Of a DNA stretch of 64,000 nucleotides, positions 46,638 to 57,029 are shown in pieces (position 1 is the stretch's first letter; each line of letters begins with the position of its first letter). The position numbers were made by a program, and so were the translations under genes. Origin of the DNA: Allolobophora icterica (lineage: Eukaryota; Annelida; Clitellata; Crassiclitellata; Lumbricidae); NCBI GenBank assembly GCA_963556255.1, contig OY744607.1:45450737-45514736 (forward strand). Direction: 5' to 3'. Below the pieces are notes generated by a model. The model searched no databases, had not been told where the DNA came from, and saw nothing but the letters and a program-made list of their open reading frames with translations.

Positions 46638-46683
46638 GAAAGAGAAATCAGTCTAAACTATGCTTAATGTGTTTCAGAGCAAA

Positions 46684-49600
46684 ATGGACGAATTCGGTGG
46701 ACATTTCAGTAGACTTCAGGTCAGAGACGTTCAGCTCAGCACTACAAAGTGCGTCCTTGACCGCGATGCTCGACTGCTGAGCATCTATGGGTGGTCACAA
46801 TGCCTGACCAGAGAAGTGGTCATTGCGCTGACCATAGTGAACGAAACTGACCAGCTGGAATGGACATGCATGATCGAGTCTGAGCTGAACAGAAGGGTTG
46901 TTGCTGATGAACCATTCCAGGTGAAAATTTCTTCTTCGTCGATTGGTCATCGATTTGTCTTAACTACAAAGGTCCTTCGCCGAATTTCAGGCAGCAGCGG
47001 AGAGACAGCGGATGTGGAGTGTTACGAGGTTACGTCAGAAAGCTCCTGCACAGCCAAGCGGACTTTGACTGGCCTTGCTGCGGTTGCAAGGACCACCTCG
47101 TTTCCAGGTGGGCATCCACGAGTTATATCGTATGTATGGAGAGGGATCGGCTGGATAACATCGAAGTCAAAAGTACTGTCATAGCCATTACATTCTAATT
47201 CTATAAGATTTTCAGACGATGGGTGATAGTCGGAGAGGAGAGAAGTGGAGAGGGGATGGGAGTATAGGACAGGAGGGGACACACAGGAGAGGTTAGGACA
47301 GGGCAGGACAGGACAGGAAAGGAGAGGACGTGAAAACAGAGAAAAGGAGAGAACAGAAGAGGAAGGACAGCAGAGCACAGGACAGGAGAAGACGGAAGAG
47401 GAGAGTAAAGGAAGCCTAATCCTAGTCTTATCTCTTCTGTCCTACGAGAGATAAGACTAGGATTAGATAACATGCTTATAGTAGATTCGATTCGATTTTG
47501 GATTATGGATAGGATTGGATTATAACAGAGGTGGGCAAACTTTTTGCACATGGGGCCACATTAAACGCCAAAAAATTCGGAGGGCCGGATAACAAATTTT
47601 TAACTTTTAATAACGACTAACATGAAAAGAAGTTTACTTATTTATAATATAGTAAATACACTTCGGATGTTACTAATGAGATGTATGCGACTGTGGACAT
47701 GCATGCATTTAACAAGTTTCCCATAATTATTAAGATTCATATAGGCCTACTCGGGGTGATTGCGCTGGTTGCAATTCACAGTTTGAGTTCAACTTTAGAT
47801 CACTTAACTGAGACGTGTACTTTAATTTGTTTATCTTCATAGTTGAAAATCTTTGTTGACAGAAGTAAGTGGATGCCAATAACACAAACATTTTTAAAAC
47901 AAAAGTTTGTAGATTTGAGAATTTTTCCTTCCAAGGCAAAGAAAACAATGTCACTTTGTGGGTCGATTAACCAGTGCATATTTTAAGGAATTTTGACTAC
48001 TGGGACAAAATCAGCCATGGGTCGGAGAAAGTCGGCCATGATCTGGTTTAAGAACTTTTTAAAGGAATTAATCTTCACAAAATTACAACTTTTAGACTTT
48101 TTCTAAAAAAAAAATTTCTAAATTCATATCCGAAAAAAGTTGATGACCTTTTTTTTTTTTTTTTTTTTTAGTCATCACCTTCTTTTACAACTTTTCTCGG
48201 GTCTCCCAACCAATAACCTCATTATACTACTGGGACAAATCTTTAAATTTTTGCAACATTTGTCCCACTAGTTGTACTTTATACATACATTGCCTGGGAC
48301 AAATCGCTCTGACTACTGGGACAAATCCTAAGACTACTGGGACATTTGTCCCACTAGTTATACAGTTAAAATATGCCCTGCGATTAACTCCAGCTGAAGT
48401 CCCGAATATGCAGGCCCGGTTCGTCCGTTAGCCAAACTAGGCAGCCGCCTAGGGCCGCCGATTTTTAGGGGCCGCCAATTTTCCATTTTTCCGAAATAAG
48501 CATAAAAAATAATTTCTGGAAATTCATAAATGAAATAACGTTGGATTATTTTTTAATTATTATTCGCTAGATGGAAGTATGTTTATCATGACGATCGCTA
48601 GAGCTCCAGGAGTTGACAGCACAAGGTGACAAGGTGAGATGGAAGTATTATAGTGTTGGTGTAATAAATTATGTTCTATTAAGGTATGGTTCACCGTTAA
48701 GTTTAAATCATAAGTTTTTGCCTAGGGCCGCCAAATGTCTTGAGCCGGGCCTGCGAATATGAGCTAATTGTCGATGTCAAATGTGAACGGCATAGTAAGC
48801 ACAGCAAATTCAGTGTCAGTTGAAAAGAGCTGTTCCGATAAGGCTTTTTGCCGATTATTCCGATACCGCGTATAGCCGATTATTGCAATAGCCGATACCG
48901 CGTACGTAGCCGATTATTTCTTTATTTATTTAGTGAAAATGTTCGGTTCACAAACATAAACCTACTAGTACTATAATTACAATTACAATGCATTAGGCAA
49001 GCACGTGTTTTACTGCTTGCGCTTGCCGTGATAAAAATGGCGGATGGGATCTTGTCAAATACTACAAGGCTTAGCAAAACTACTTTGAATCTCGCTGATG
49101 ACGTTGTGCCATACCAGTGCAAGGATATATAGCCTAATTATTAGAGCAGAGGTGGGCAAACGTTTTGCACATTGGGCGATTTGGGCCACATTAAACGCAA
49201 AAAAATTCAGAGGGCCGGGTAACAAATTTTACTAACGACTAACATGAAAAAGTGTACTGATTTAAAATTCAATATAATACCGGTACTCTGGCTGTCACTA
49301 GTGAGGTGCAACTGTGAAACAGTGTGAACATGCATTAACAAGTTTCTTATAGTAGGCCTAGAGTTATTATTAAAGACGAGACCGGAATAGTAAGTAAAAA
49401 GCAGCGCCACACCAGTTAAATGAGCAAAACCTCTCGTGATTTGAATGTTGTAAGTTTTTAGAATTTTACGAAGAATTCTGTGGGCCGGATAAAGTGTTGG
49501 GGGCGGAACAAAGGGTGTTGGGGGTCCGCGGGTCGTAGTTTGCCCACCCCTGTTTAAACTGTATAATAGGTCCTGCCATGGTTTCTACGGTGCCTACTAA

Positions 49601-52600
49601 GTAGTGCAATGCTCGATAAATCAATAATAAGAAACAAAACATAAGATATTTGTGCTCAATTTAATTTTATAACGATTATTGTGCAAATAACGAAAATCGT
49701 AAATAATTTGCGTCGGCGCCGATACTTTTTTGCCGATACCGATTATGCCGATTCGTCTAATAATCGGCCCGATCATAGTTCGAGAATTCGTGACTTTCGG
49801 TTTTAAAATTCGTAAAAATTCGCGAATTTTTGGTCTTTTTTAAAATTCGTAAAAATTCGTAAAAATTCGCTGGGCCATTCTTGGGCCTTTTTCACATTGA
49901 TAGTGTGTTTGCAAAAACAGCGTAAGCAACAACAACACATGTGATGACGTCATGGTTTGTTGTGTTAAGCTTCTGCTTAGAATTTAATGTAAAATTGAAT
50001 ATAAAAGTTTATTCCGTAACGAGTTAATTTAGTTAATATCTAACTTTTTAACGATGAAAAAACATTGACCGGAGTGGAAGTATGTACCGTAGTTATTTTG
50101 CAGGAGAAGGAAAGGGTAATCCAAAAATACAGTGTTTTAGTGACGAGGAATTTGTTGGTTGTTCTGCCGGAATTCGGGAGCATTTGCATGGCGAAAATTC
50201 AGGAACCAGAGTCGAGTGGTAGCAGTGGGCTTTCCTGACTTAGAATCAGAGGACGATGAAGTAGAAGACACAGCTCGGTGAACGTTGCCAACCCTTTTTA
50301 ACCATGTTTGGTTGCAAGCTGTGTTAGTGGCTGACTGGCAGTGTTTAATCTAGACGTCTTTTGGGGGGGGGGGGAAATTTCCCCCCCCCCCAGGATTGAA
50401 GTTTCCCCCCAGAACTCAGCAATATTGTAAGGCAGATACCTATGCGGCACTGGGGGAAATTCCCCCCCGAGAAACCTTGTTTTTCCCCCCCCCCAGAACA
50501 GGGGGACTAGATTACACACTGGCTGACTGGTGACACTGGAGCTGCATGGGGCACTGGTGGTTTTTCGTTCTACTAACTGACACTCACAGTCACACACCCC
50601 AACTATGATAGAAATCGAAGGTCAATACTCCAAGTAGAACAGTAACTGAGTATCAGTACTATTGTGTTGCTAGTCAGCTATCTTTTACGGCTGATTGATT
50701 GTCTATGACATTGACATTTACTTGCTTAAAAAGTTCAAAAGTAAACAAATAATAAAATTTGTTGCCATGGCAAAGAATTCTATTATTTTATTATTTTACG
50801 AATTTTTACGAATTTTAAAACTGCAGTTTTAAAATTCGTTAAAATTCGTGAATTTTAAAAATTCTTAAAATTCGTAAAATGCGAATTCTCGAACTATGGG
50901 CCCGATTATGAATGCTCCCGATGCTTCGGTACAGCTCTACAGTTGAATTAAAATCCACAAGTCGTCTGGAGAACTCTTCTGTCAAACTTGACAGCTGAAG
51001 TCTATATACATTTTTTCCTACCCTGCAGTTTCCTGTAGTTTTGTTCTTTCATCTGCTTTGAAAGCAGCATTAGCTTTACTTGAACGGATTTCACTTCTGC
51101 TGATACAGATCATGTGCAAAAACCTCTGCAGAGAAGTGGGGCAGATCGGTAGAGTTAATTCATAGAGTTATTTTTAAAGACGAGACCGGAATAGTAGGCC
51201 TAAGTTAGAGAGCAGCGCCACTTGAGTAAAACGAAGAAAACATCTCGCGGTCTGAATATTTTTTAAATTTTCTGAAGAATTGTGGGGCCGGATAAAAAGT
51301 GTTGGCGGGCCGGATCCGGCCCGCGGGCCGTAGTTTGCCCACCTCTGGATTATAATATTAGCCTAACTGAACAGAGGCAATATTCGTGTTACTGCTCGGT
51401 TGTACATTGTTCTTCAGTGTTCGACGTGAGATCTCATCTTCGATTCAATGTTGGAATCAACATTGGCAGAGATATGTTGCCGATATTGATTGCCGGTGCT
51501 CTCCTGCCGACACAGAAATCCCAGTCTTTCACCTGCTCTGGAGACTCGGTCCAACTGCAGATCTACCAGGGCGACAGTGACCGGGTCTCACGCAACAAGC
51601 GCGTCCACAGCATCGAATTAGCGTTTCAGTCGAAGGAAGTGAAAAAGACATTAACGCTCACTTTAGATGTTGCGAAAGATGGTACATTAAAAACCATCGC
51701 AAGCGAACGGGATTACGGAAACGCTAATGGAACAGAGGCTCCATCGATCATTGGTGAGCCATTTCGTGTTTTTAAATTTTCATGTGTTCTGATTGCTTTA
51801 TCCGTCTCCTTTCTCCTTTTTGCAATGACAATACATACCTAACCAGACATTAACGTCTGTTCGACCCAAAGCTGGCCCGCATCTTACGTCACTGGTGGCC
51901 AGTGATTAATCTAGACGTCTTTTTGGGGGGGGGGGAAATTTCCCCCCCAGGATTGAAGTTTCCCCCCCCCACCAGAACTCAGCAATATTGTAAGGCAGAG
52001 ACCTTTTGGGGGGGAAATTCCCCCCCGAGAAACCTTGTTTCCCCCCCCAGAACAGGGGGACTAGATTACACACTGACTGGTGGCAAGTGTTGATCAGCGA
52101 TGAACGGTGACCGTCAGAAGTACAATGCAAAGTCAACCGTGATATAAATGAATGTTGTGTTCACTGGCGTAAACTTGTCCAAAATATTGGGTGGGGGTTG
52201 GTTATTTTTTTCTACACTTGTTGCATTGAGTGTCATCTCAATTATTGGGGAGGGGACGTGCCCCGGCTGCCCCCAGAGTCTACGCCTATGGTGTTGTTTT
52301 CCAGATGTGATCTGTCCCAGGATAGCCATCGATACCAAGGACCCTACACTCCACGTGGAATGGACTAGGAATATTGGCCTCCGGAGAAAGGCCGTTCTGA
52401 CCATCAACACAACCTACGCTGAGGTCTATCGCTGGCGTGCATCGGTTGCTGGAGCAGGAGTTGCTACGGGCAACGGAGGACACGTGTTCCTATTTCGACG
52501 GGATGGATTCAGCCAACGATTCGAAATTCCGTCGCACACTCTGACAGCTGGAGTCAGTTACGAAGTTACGGTGGAAGGTCTTCAGTTGATCGATGATCGA

Positions 52601-52876
52601 GTCGTCGAGTCGTCCAAGAACTTCAGGATTATCTGCAGAAACTCTTCTACACTTAAACCCATCGCACAACCAGGTATGCTCAATGGTCATGTATGTATGT
52701 ATGTATGTATGCATGTGTGTATGTATGTATGCATGTATGTATGTAAGTAAGTAAAGAAGTATGTTAGCATGTATGCCTGTATGTATGTATATAAGAAAGT
52801 ATGTATGTATATGTATACCTGTATGTATATTGTATATAAGTAAGTAAGTATGTATGTATGTATATATATATATATT

Positions 52877-52907
<31 letters not shown>

Positions 52908-54993
52908 TTACTGTTTAGGTGTGTACATGTGTGTGTAGGTACATTTGTATGACACAGCTGCATATAATATTCTATAGGTTTACAATATATATTATCTTAT
53001 TTCAGCAAGGACTACGACCGCCAGTTCCCGGATGCGAAGTTCACGACCCGATGACCCAACTGCTTCGGTTGAATCACTGACCAGTTTCTCTTCCCAAAGA
53101 TCATCAGGTAAAAGAGGGCCACGTAACCGTTAGGGAAATTCTATCATTGTCAAGTTCTTTGCAATATCAATAAAATTCCCATTTCTCTCAACCCGAACAC
53201 AACCCACGGTTAGGCCTACAGCTGCTTGTTTGTATTCCCTCTGTGGTCTACAGGCAACCGGATCTCACTCTCTGCATTGACTGATTGATTCGTTCATTCA
53301 TTCTTCATTCACAACATTTATATAGCATCCATAGAACATACTTCTATTCCCAGCCGTTACAGTTTTCAAGTGTTGTTTGAAGATACATGTATCCTACGTT
53401 TGTAGCTTCACCGACCTGAAGACTTTCATGCAGTATCTCTGGATAACCCTTCTGACTTGACTAGATTCACGATAAAGATGATGTTGCGTCATCGACTGAT
53501 GTCTTAACTGTCTGTTATCATGACGGCGCTATAGAAGTTTTGGAACTTGAGTACAGTAAATACAGGAGAACTATAAGATGTTGGTAGCCTAATTCTTAAC
53601 TTCTTATAGCCTCGAGATCGCAAGTCAACCTCGATCTTCGGATCCAGATTGAACGATCGACGTTCAACCAGGCATCAGTCGTCATATCCACCAACCCACG
53701 AGCTGCTCGGGCCAACCGGAAATGGAAAATCAGCGTAAAGAAAATCGCCACGACTACTGGACCTGTGCACTATAGTCACGTGCAGGAATACGTCGACTTG
53801 GCAACCGGAAGCAGTCAGAGATTCAACTTCCCGTTGCAGTTTCAACCCGGACATCGCTATCAGGTGACGGTTGAACCTATGGAATGGTCTGACGGAGGCT
53901 ATCAGATTCCAGACAACCCCGTTAAAAAGACGGCTGAATTCAGAGCAGGTACAGGACACTCATCTTGGCTCATCTGGTTCAGTTGTTTTAATAATACACC
54001 GCCATCGTGTGATGCGCTAGACACAATTCAGTCTGCAAAATATATGCCTACTGTGTATTTGCCGAAAGGCATCGAATAAGCTGTATTTCGTTACTTAACT
54101 CTTTGGCCTTCTCGTAAACCTCGGCGGTGAGACCCACCTGCTACAATGTGTCCGCTCTAGGTCCTCTAGGACCGTTACAGACGCCCCAGTTTGGGCCTGA
54201 TGCACCTTTTCGTTGACGTTTAGATAGTTCGGTGATTCACTTTGCATGTGCCTTGCATTTACATTACAATTTAATTGGTTTAAATTAATACTTTTTCTAC
54301 ATTATAGAACTGACGCTTGAAGATATCAAGGCTCTGTATCGCATTGCAGTGCGTCGCGCTGCTGGCTACGGTAGCTCACCCTGCCATTGGCTGTATCGAA
54401 ACAAATCACCAGAGTACTTTCAGGATATAAAGCTGAACCACGGAGAAACAATGAAAGTATACGACAAGGATAACAGCGGTGATCCAGCCTCACCAATTAA
54501 CCTCCAGATCAAGGGACTCTTCTTCCTGGCGAGCGTCGATCGAGGAACAACCACAGGTGAACCAATCAGGGTCTCACCTTTTGGACCGCTTCGAATCTGC
54601 GTTCCAGCGGAGAAATTGCTGGGAATGGCCTCAAACGTCTACTTCGTCGATTTCTACTGCATGAGAGGACAGAACCACCAAGTGACGCTGGTCATGACCA
54701 GACCAGGATCCGAAACGGACAGATTCTGTGCCGATCGCCTGTTGCCGCTTGACCTCAACGACCCCACCAACAATCCATTTTTATTCTACGACGCTTCTGG
54801 GCAGCTCAGGGTTTCGACAAGAGATCAGCTTTTGGTGGAACTGCTGTTCACAGAAGACCTGGATATTCATAGATATAGTTTAAAACAGGTTCCAACGGTG
54901 GGTAAAGGCAGCTCCACTGAAGGTGGAGTTCCCAAAAATCCCGCCTGTGCGTTGTGTAACCTCCAGCGACATACCGCTTTCCCACAATTCTAG
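46684..54993 (+). CDS. FN3-like / Hsp70-SBD-like / FN3-like / PHYHIP-domain protein (six exons)
   Basis: Exons 46684-47107, 51418-51753, 52305-52673, 53006-53107, 53610-53948 and 54308-54993 join, always in phase 1, to 751 residues. Modules: (1) residues 1-141, beta-rich, FN3-like; (2) 142-253, resembling the Hsp70 substrate-binding beta domain (ILIAGALLPTQKSQSFT, then VQLQIYQGD, then LTLDVAKDGTLKTIASE), with no ATPase domain in the gene; (3) 254-376, FN3-like (ending YEVTVEGL..); (4) 377-410, Ser/Thr-rich linker; (5) 411-523, FN3-like (RKWKISV, then YQVTVEP); (6) 524-751, PHYHIP/PHYHIPL C-terminal domain, with WLYRNKSPEYFQ, KDNSGDPASPIN, KGLFF, the DFYCM motif and a closing CALC pair. Vertebrate PHYHIP has one FN3 plus this domain. 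Start chosen by alignment with the paralogue at 60826; the ATG at 46660 would add eight residues. An acceptor at 46676-46677 suggests a 5' non-coding exon. Intracellular; function unknown. Confidence 0.85.
47225..47405 (+). repeat. Purine-rich GGACA/GGAGA simple repeat
   Basis: About 180 bp almost free of pyrimidines other than C in 'ggacaggacag' runs. In intron 1 of the PHYHIP-type gene. Confidence 0.85.
47417..47465. other. Perfect 19-bp hairpin, 11-nt loop
   Basis: TAATCCTAGTCTTATCTCT (47417-47435) is the exact reverse complement of 47447-47465. In intron 1 of the PHYHIP-type gene. Confidence 0.9.
47972..48380. mobile_element. hAT-like MITE (CAGTGCATATTTTAA ends)
   Basis: Ends CAGTGCATATTTTAA / TTAAAATATGCCCTG with exact 8-bp TSD CGATTAAC (47964-47971, 48381-48388). 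The interior repeats 'actactgggacaaat'. Confidence 0.87.
48411..48753. mobile_element. hAT-like MITE (CAGGCCCGG ends)
   Basis: Ends CAGGCCCGG / CCGGGCCTG with exact 8-bp TSD CGAATATG (48403-48410, 48754-48761). The subterminal 'gcctagggccgcc' block is also inverted-repeated. Confidence 0.87.
49147..49552. mobile_element. hAT-like MITE (CAGAGGTGGGCAAAC ends), second copy
   Basis: Complete 406-bp relative of the host element at 47526-51347, ending GTTTGCCCACCCCTG. I see no matching 8-bp flanks, so its boundaries may have been rearranged. Confidence 0.75.
49774..50898. mobile_element. hAT-like element 'L', copy 2
   Basis: Same 17-bp TIRs as copy 1, exact 8-bp TSD GGCCCGAT (49766-49773, 50899-50906). 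By eye it matches copy 1 over the whole 1.12 kb except for G/C homopolymer lengths in the nested MITE. Transposition must be recent. Confidence 0.93.
50339..50521. mobile_element. MITE family with 9-bp TSD, copy 2 (nested in element L)
   Basis: Same insertion as in L copy 1 (same TSD GCTGACTGG), so it was carried along when L moved. Confidence 0.88.
51900..52075. mobile_element. MITE family with 9-bp TSD, copy 3
   Basis: Ends CAGTGATTAATCTAG / CTAGATTACACACTG, exact 9-bp TSD ACTGGTGGC (51891-51899, 52076-52084). In intron 2 of the PHYHIP-type gene. Confidence 0.87.
52162..52292. mobile_element. Short MITE abutting the acceptor of exon 3
   Basis: Related throughout to 27208-27341. Flanks GTTGTGTT (52154-52161) and GTTGTTTT (52293-52300) are probably its TSD. 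The paralogue has an uninterrupted 'gaatgttgatttgtccag' before the matching exon, so the insertion is seen against an empty site. Confidence 0.75.
52686..52912. repeat. (GTAT)n array
   Basis: Diverged GTAT repeat starting 13 bp after the donor of exon 3; an open frame running from the exon into it is an artefact. Confidence 0.93.
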
Positions 54994-55029
54994 AACACTG
55001 TAGCGGTTACTACCGGCCCTGTGTTTTAT

Positions 55030-55290
55030 TTTCGACTCCTTCGCCTCTGCCTCGCCACCTCGCCTCGCCTCGTCGACTCGTCTGCCTCGACTCTGCTTCT
55101 GCCTCGCCTCGCCTCGCTTCGCCTCGACTCTGCCTCAACTCAGCCTCGTTGACTCAGCCTCGCCTCCTCGACTCGCCTCGCCTCTGCTTCGACGACTTTG
55201 CCTCGTCGACTCGCCTGACTCGCCTCTGCCTCGCCTCTGCCTCGTTTACCTCACGTCGCCGACTCTCGTATGCCTCTGCCTCCACTCGTC
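55030..55290. repeat. GCCTC-based minisatellite
   Basis: About 260 bp of diverged 'ctcgcctcgcctctg' units in the 3' flank of the PHYHIP-type gene. Confidence 0.85.
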
Positions 55291-55629
55291 TGACACGCAG
55301 AATGACTGTTGTTTAGTATATATAACGGGAAGTAGAAACAGTGCGGAAGGGACAGAGGAAGAAAGGGTGGTCTGCGCAGGGTCCGATTTGTCAAAAAAGA
55401 GGCAGGGGGGTCGAAAATCTATAAAAAAAATAATTAAAAATTTTTTAAACCATAATTAATTTTTTACTCGTTAATAATTTTTTAAATGAAGTTAATGAAC
55501 TTTCATGATATGTCAAGATTCTGCAATGACCAACAGTCAACTACGATGCAAACATGACATGAAAAACAATTTAAAAATTAAAAATTAAAAGGAGTTTTCA
55601 GTTGCAGTTTTAGCTGAAGAACCAATAGG

Positions 55630-55852
55630 CACTGGCGGCGATCTTGTTTGACAGGTGGGGGGACGCTTTTGAACTAATCAGGTAAAAAAGAGAAGTTAAC
55701 AAAGTCAACACTTTTGAACTGATCTGGTCAAAAGAGAAGTTAACAAATGTTTTCGCGCGATATTGTTTGACCTTTTTTCGTGTTTCTTGAAAATTTGGGG
55801 GGGTCAAATGTATGATGTGTCCCCCCCCCCACCTCTGACAGTGGTGGTCTTG
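55630..55852 (-). mobile_element. MITE family with CATGGGCGGCGATC-type ends, copy 3
   Basis: Starts CACTGGCGGCGATCTTG; shares 'ttgaactgatctggtcaaaa' with the other copies. Flanks CCAATAGG and CTAATAGG match at 7 of 8 bases. The right end is diverged. Confidence 0.6.
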
Positions 55853-56384
55853 CTAATAGGAACAACAAATTGTACACACAGCGTCAGATGTGACTAAATT
55901 GCACTGAAAGATGAAATACAATTACACAACGAAAGCTAACAAACCATTGCACCAAGTACTGTCACTGGAAATACTAGCAAAACCAACGAACCAGTGGACC
56001 AAGTACACTAGTGCATCACTATGAAAAAAGTTGTGCACTTTTCTTTTGTTCTGGCACAATAGTCGCCATGCCAGTTGGCTCATCTATGGCACCATGGTGC
56101 CCAGATTTCAGCCAGGATATAACGTATTTCCTGTCATTCCTGAAATTCCAATGCATTAGCGATGGCCCGTTAATGCTGATGATCCCCCATATGTTGGCCT
56201 TATTTGTACATGAGTACTCAATCGCAATCTGGGCTGCAGGGCCGGATTTGAATGCTCATTCAGCACTACAGTTTGTGACTATATGAGCACCATGTACATT
56301 CATAGCATAATTTCCACATTTTGAAATAAACTTTCAACACCTTGTCAAGTATTAATTGGTAGGCCTACATGAACTGCCTCTGAC

Positions 56385-57029
56385 TTACGTGTATGCTGAG
56401 GCATGCGCTACCTGTCTCGTATTTAAACATTTTGAAAAAATAAGAACACTGCATATTATGAGCTCATTGCCAAGGCTTTCATCGAGGTCATCGCCATATA
56501 TTGCTACATGGATTTTCTCTGAGTTGTGTATTTCTTCATCATTATATAATTCAAGCCTATATATAGAAAACCAAACCTTGAGCATTGTAGTTCGTATGAT
56601 TATATATAGTCTTCTTGTCAACTCGGTTGGGAATTGATCAACGATGGGCAGAAAATTGTCAATCGGAAACTTCTCTGAAGCAGAGTGCAGGGCTTCTGCA
56701 GGGCGCTCGATCATAATCCAATGGTAGGAGACGCAGCCTACGTTTTGGACGTGTTCTTGTTTGAACATTTTCTGCCGTTCCACAACAGAGTCAGGAGCAG
56801 AGTTCCGAGCAAGAACGTTGTTGAACTGAGGATTTTTCAACAACAAATGCAGTACCACCAGTGCCATTAGGCTCAGACGAGCCTGCATTTTGATCATCAT
56901 CCACCGTGACAGCAGATGTAGCCTACTAATAGCTGTTGCTTGAAGGAAAACAGTAAAATACGGAGTCTTTGCAAGTACTTTCTCATTTTGAGATGCTTTT
57001 TCTTCACTTACCGCGTTTTTGAGAGCCAC
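56385..57029 (-). CDS. 214-residue ORF inside the 2.4-kb element, unknown
   Basis: A single frame from ATG at 57029 to a stop at 56385. It contains a hydrophobic stretch (MALVVLHLLL, about residues 54-63) and a segment, PIDNFLPIVDQFPTELTRRL, that faintly recalls the 'F.P..D.....L..RF' region before the dimerisation domain of hAT transposases. Because it lies wholly inside an element with intact TIRs and TSD, a decayed or partial transposase is the most economical reading, but the match is too weak to assert. A frame this long is only moderately unlikely by chance in this window. Confidence 0.4.
   Translation of the reverse strand: MALKNAVSEEKASQNEKVLAKTPYFTVFLQATAISRLHLLSRWMMIKMQARLSLMALVVLHLLLKNPQFNNVLARNSAPDSVVERQKMFKQEHVQNVGCVSYHWIMIERPAEALHSASEKFPIDNFLPIVDQFPTELTRRLYIIIRTTMLKVWFSIYRLELYNDEEIHNSEKIHVAIYGDDLDESLGNELIICSVLIFSKCLNTRQVAHASAYT

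Larger units (their letters stand above)
47526..51347. mobile_element. hAT-like element (CAGAGGTGGGCAAAC ends) opened by nested insertions
   Basis: Left end CAGAGGTGGGCAAAC and right end GTTTGCCCACCTCTG are perfect inverted repeats between exact 8-bp TSDs, GATTATAA (47518-47525 and 51348-51355). The original element is only about 47526-47760 plus about 51150-51347; the 3.4 kb between consists of later insertions. It fills most of intron 1 of the PHYHIP-type gene. Confidence 0.85.

Noticed and set aside
46660..46683. Upstream ATG as start of the PHYHIP-type protein
   Set aside because: The eight extra residues span a splice acceptor and have no counterpart in the paralogue, whose start aligns with 46684.
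51282..51417. In-frame upstream extension of exon 2 of the PHYHIP-type gene
   Set aside because: It is the right end of a hAT-like element; the acceptor at 51416-51417 and the paralogue place the exon start at 51418.
52148..52304. Frame running through the short MITE into exon 3
   Set aside because: Transposon sequence absent from the paralogue; exon 3 starts after the acceptor at 52303-52304.
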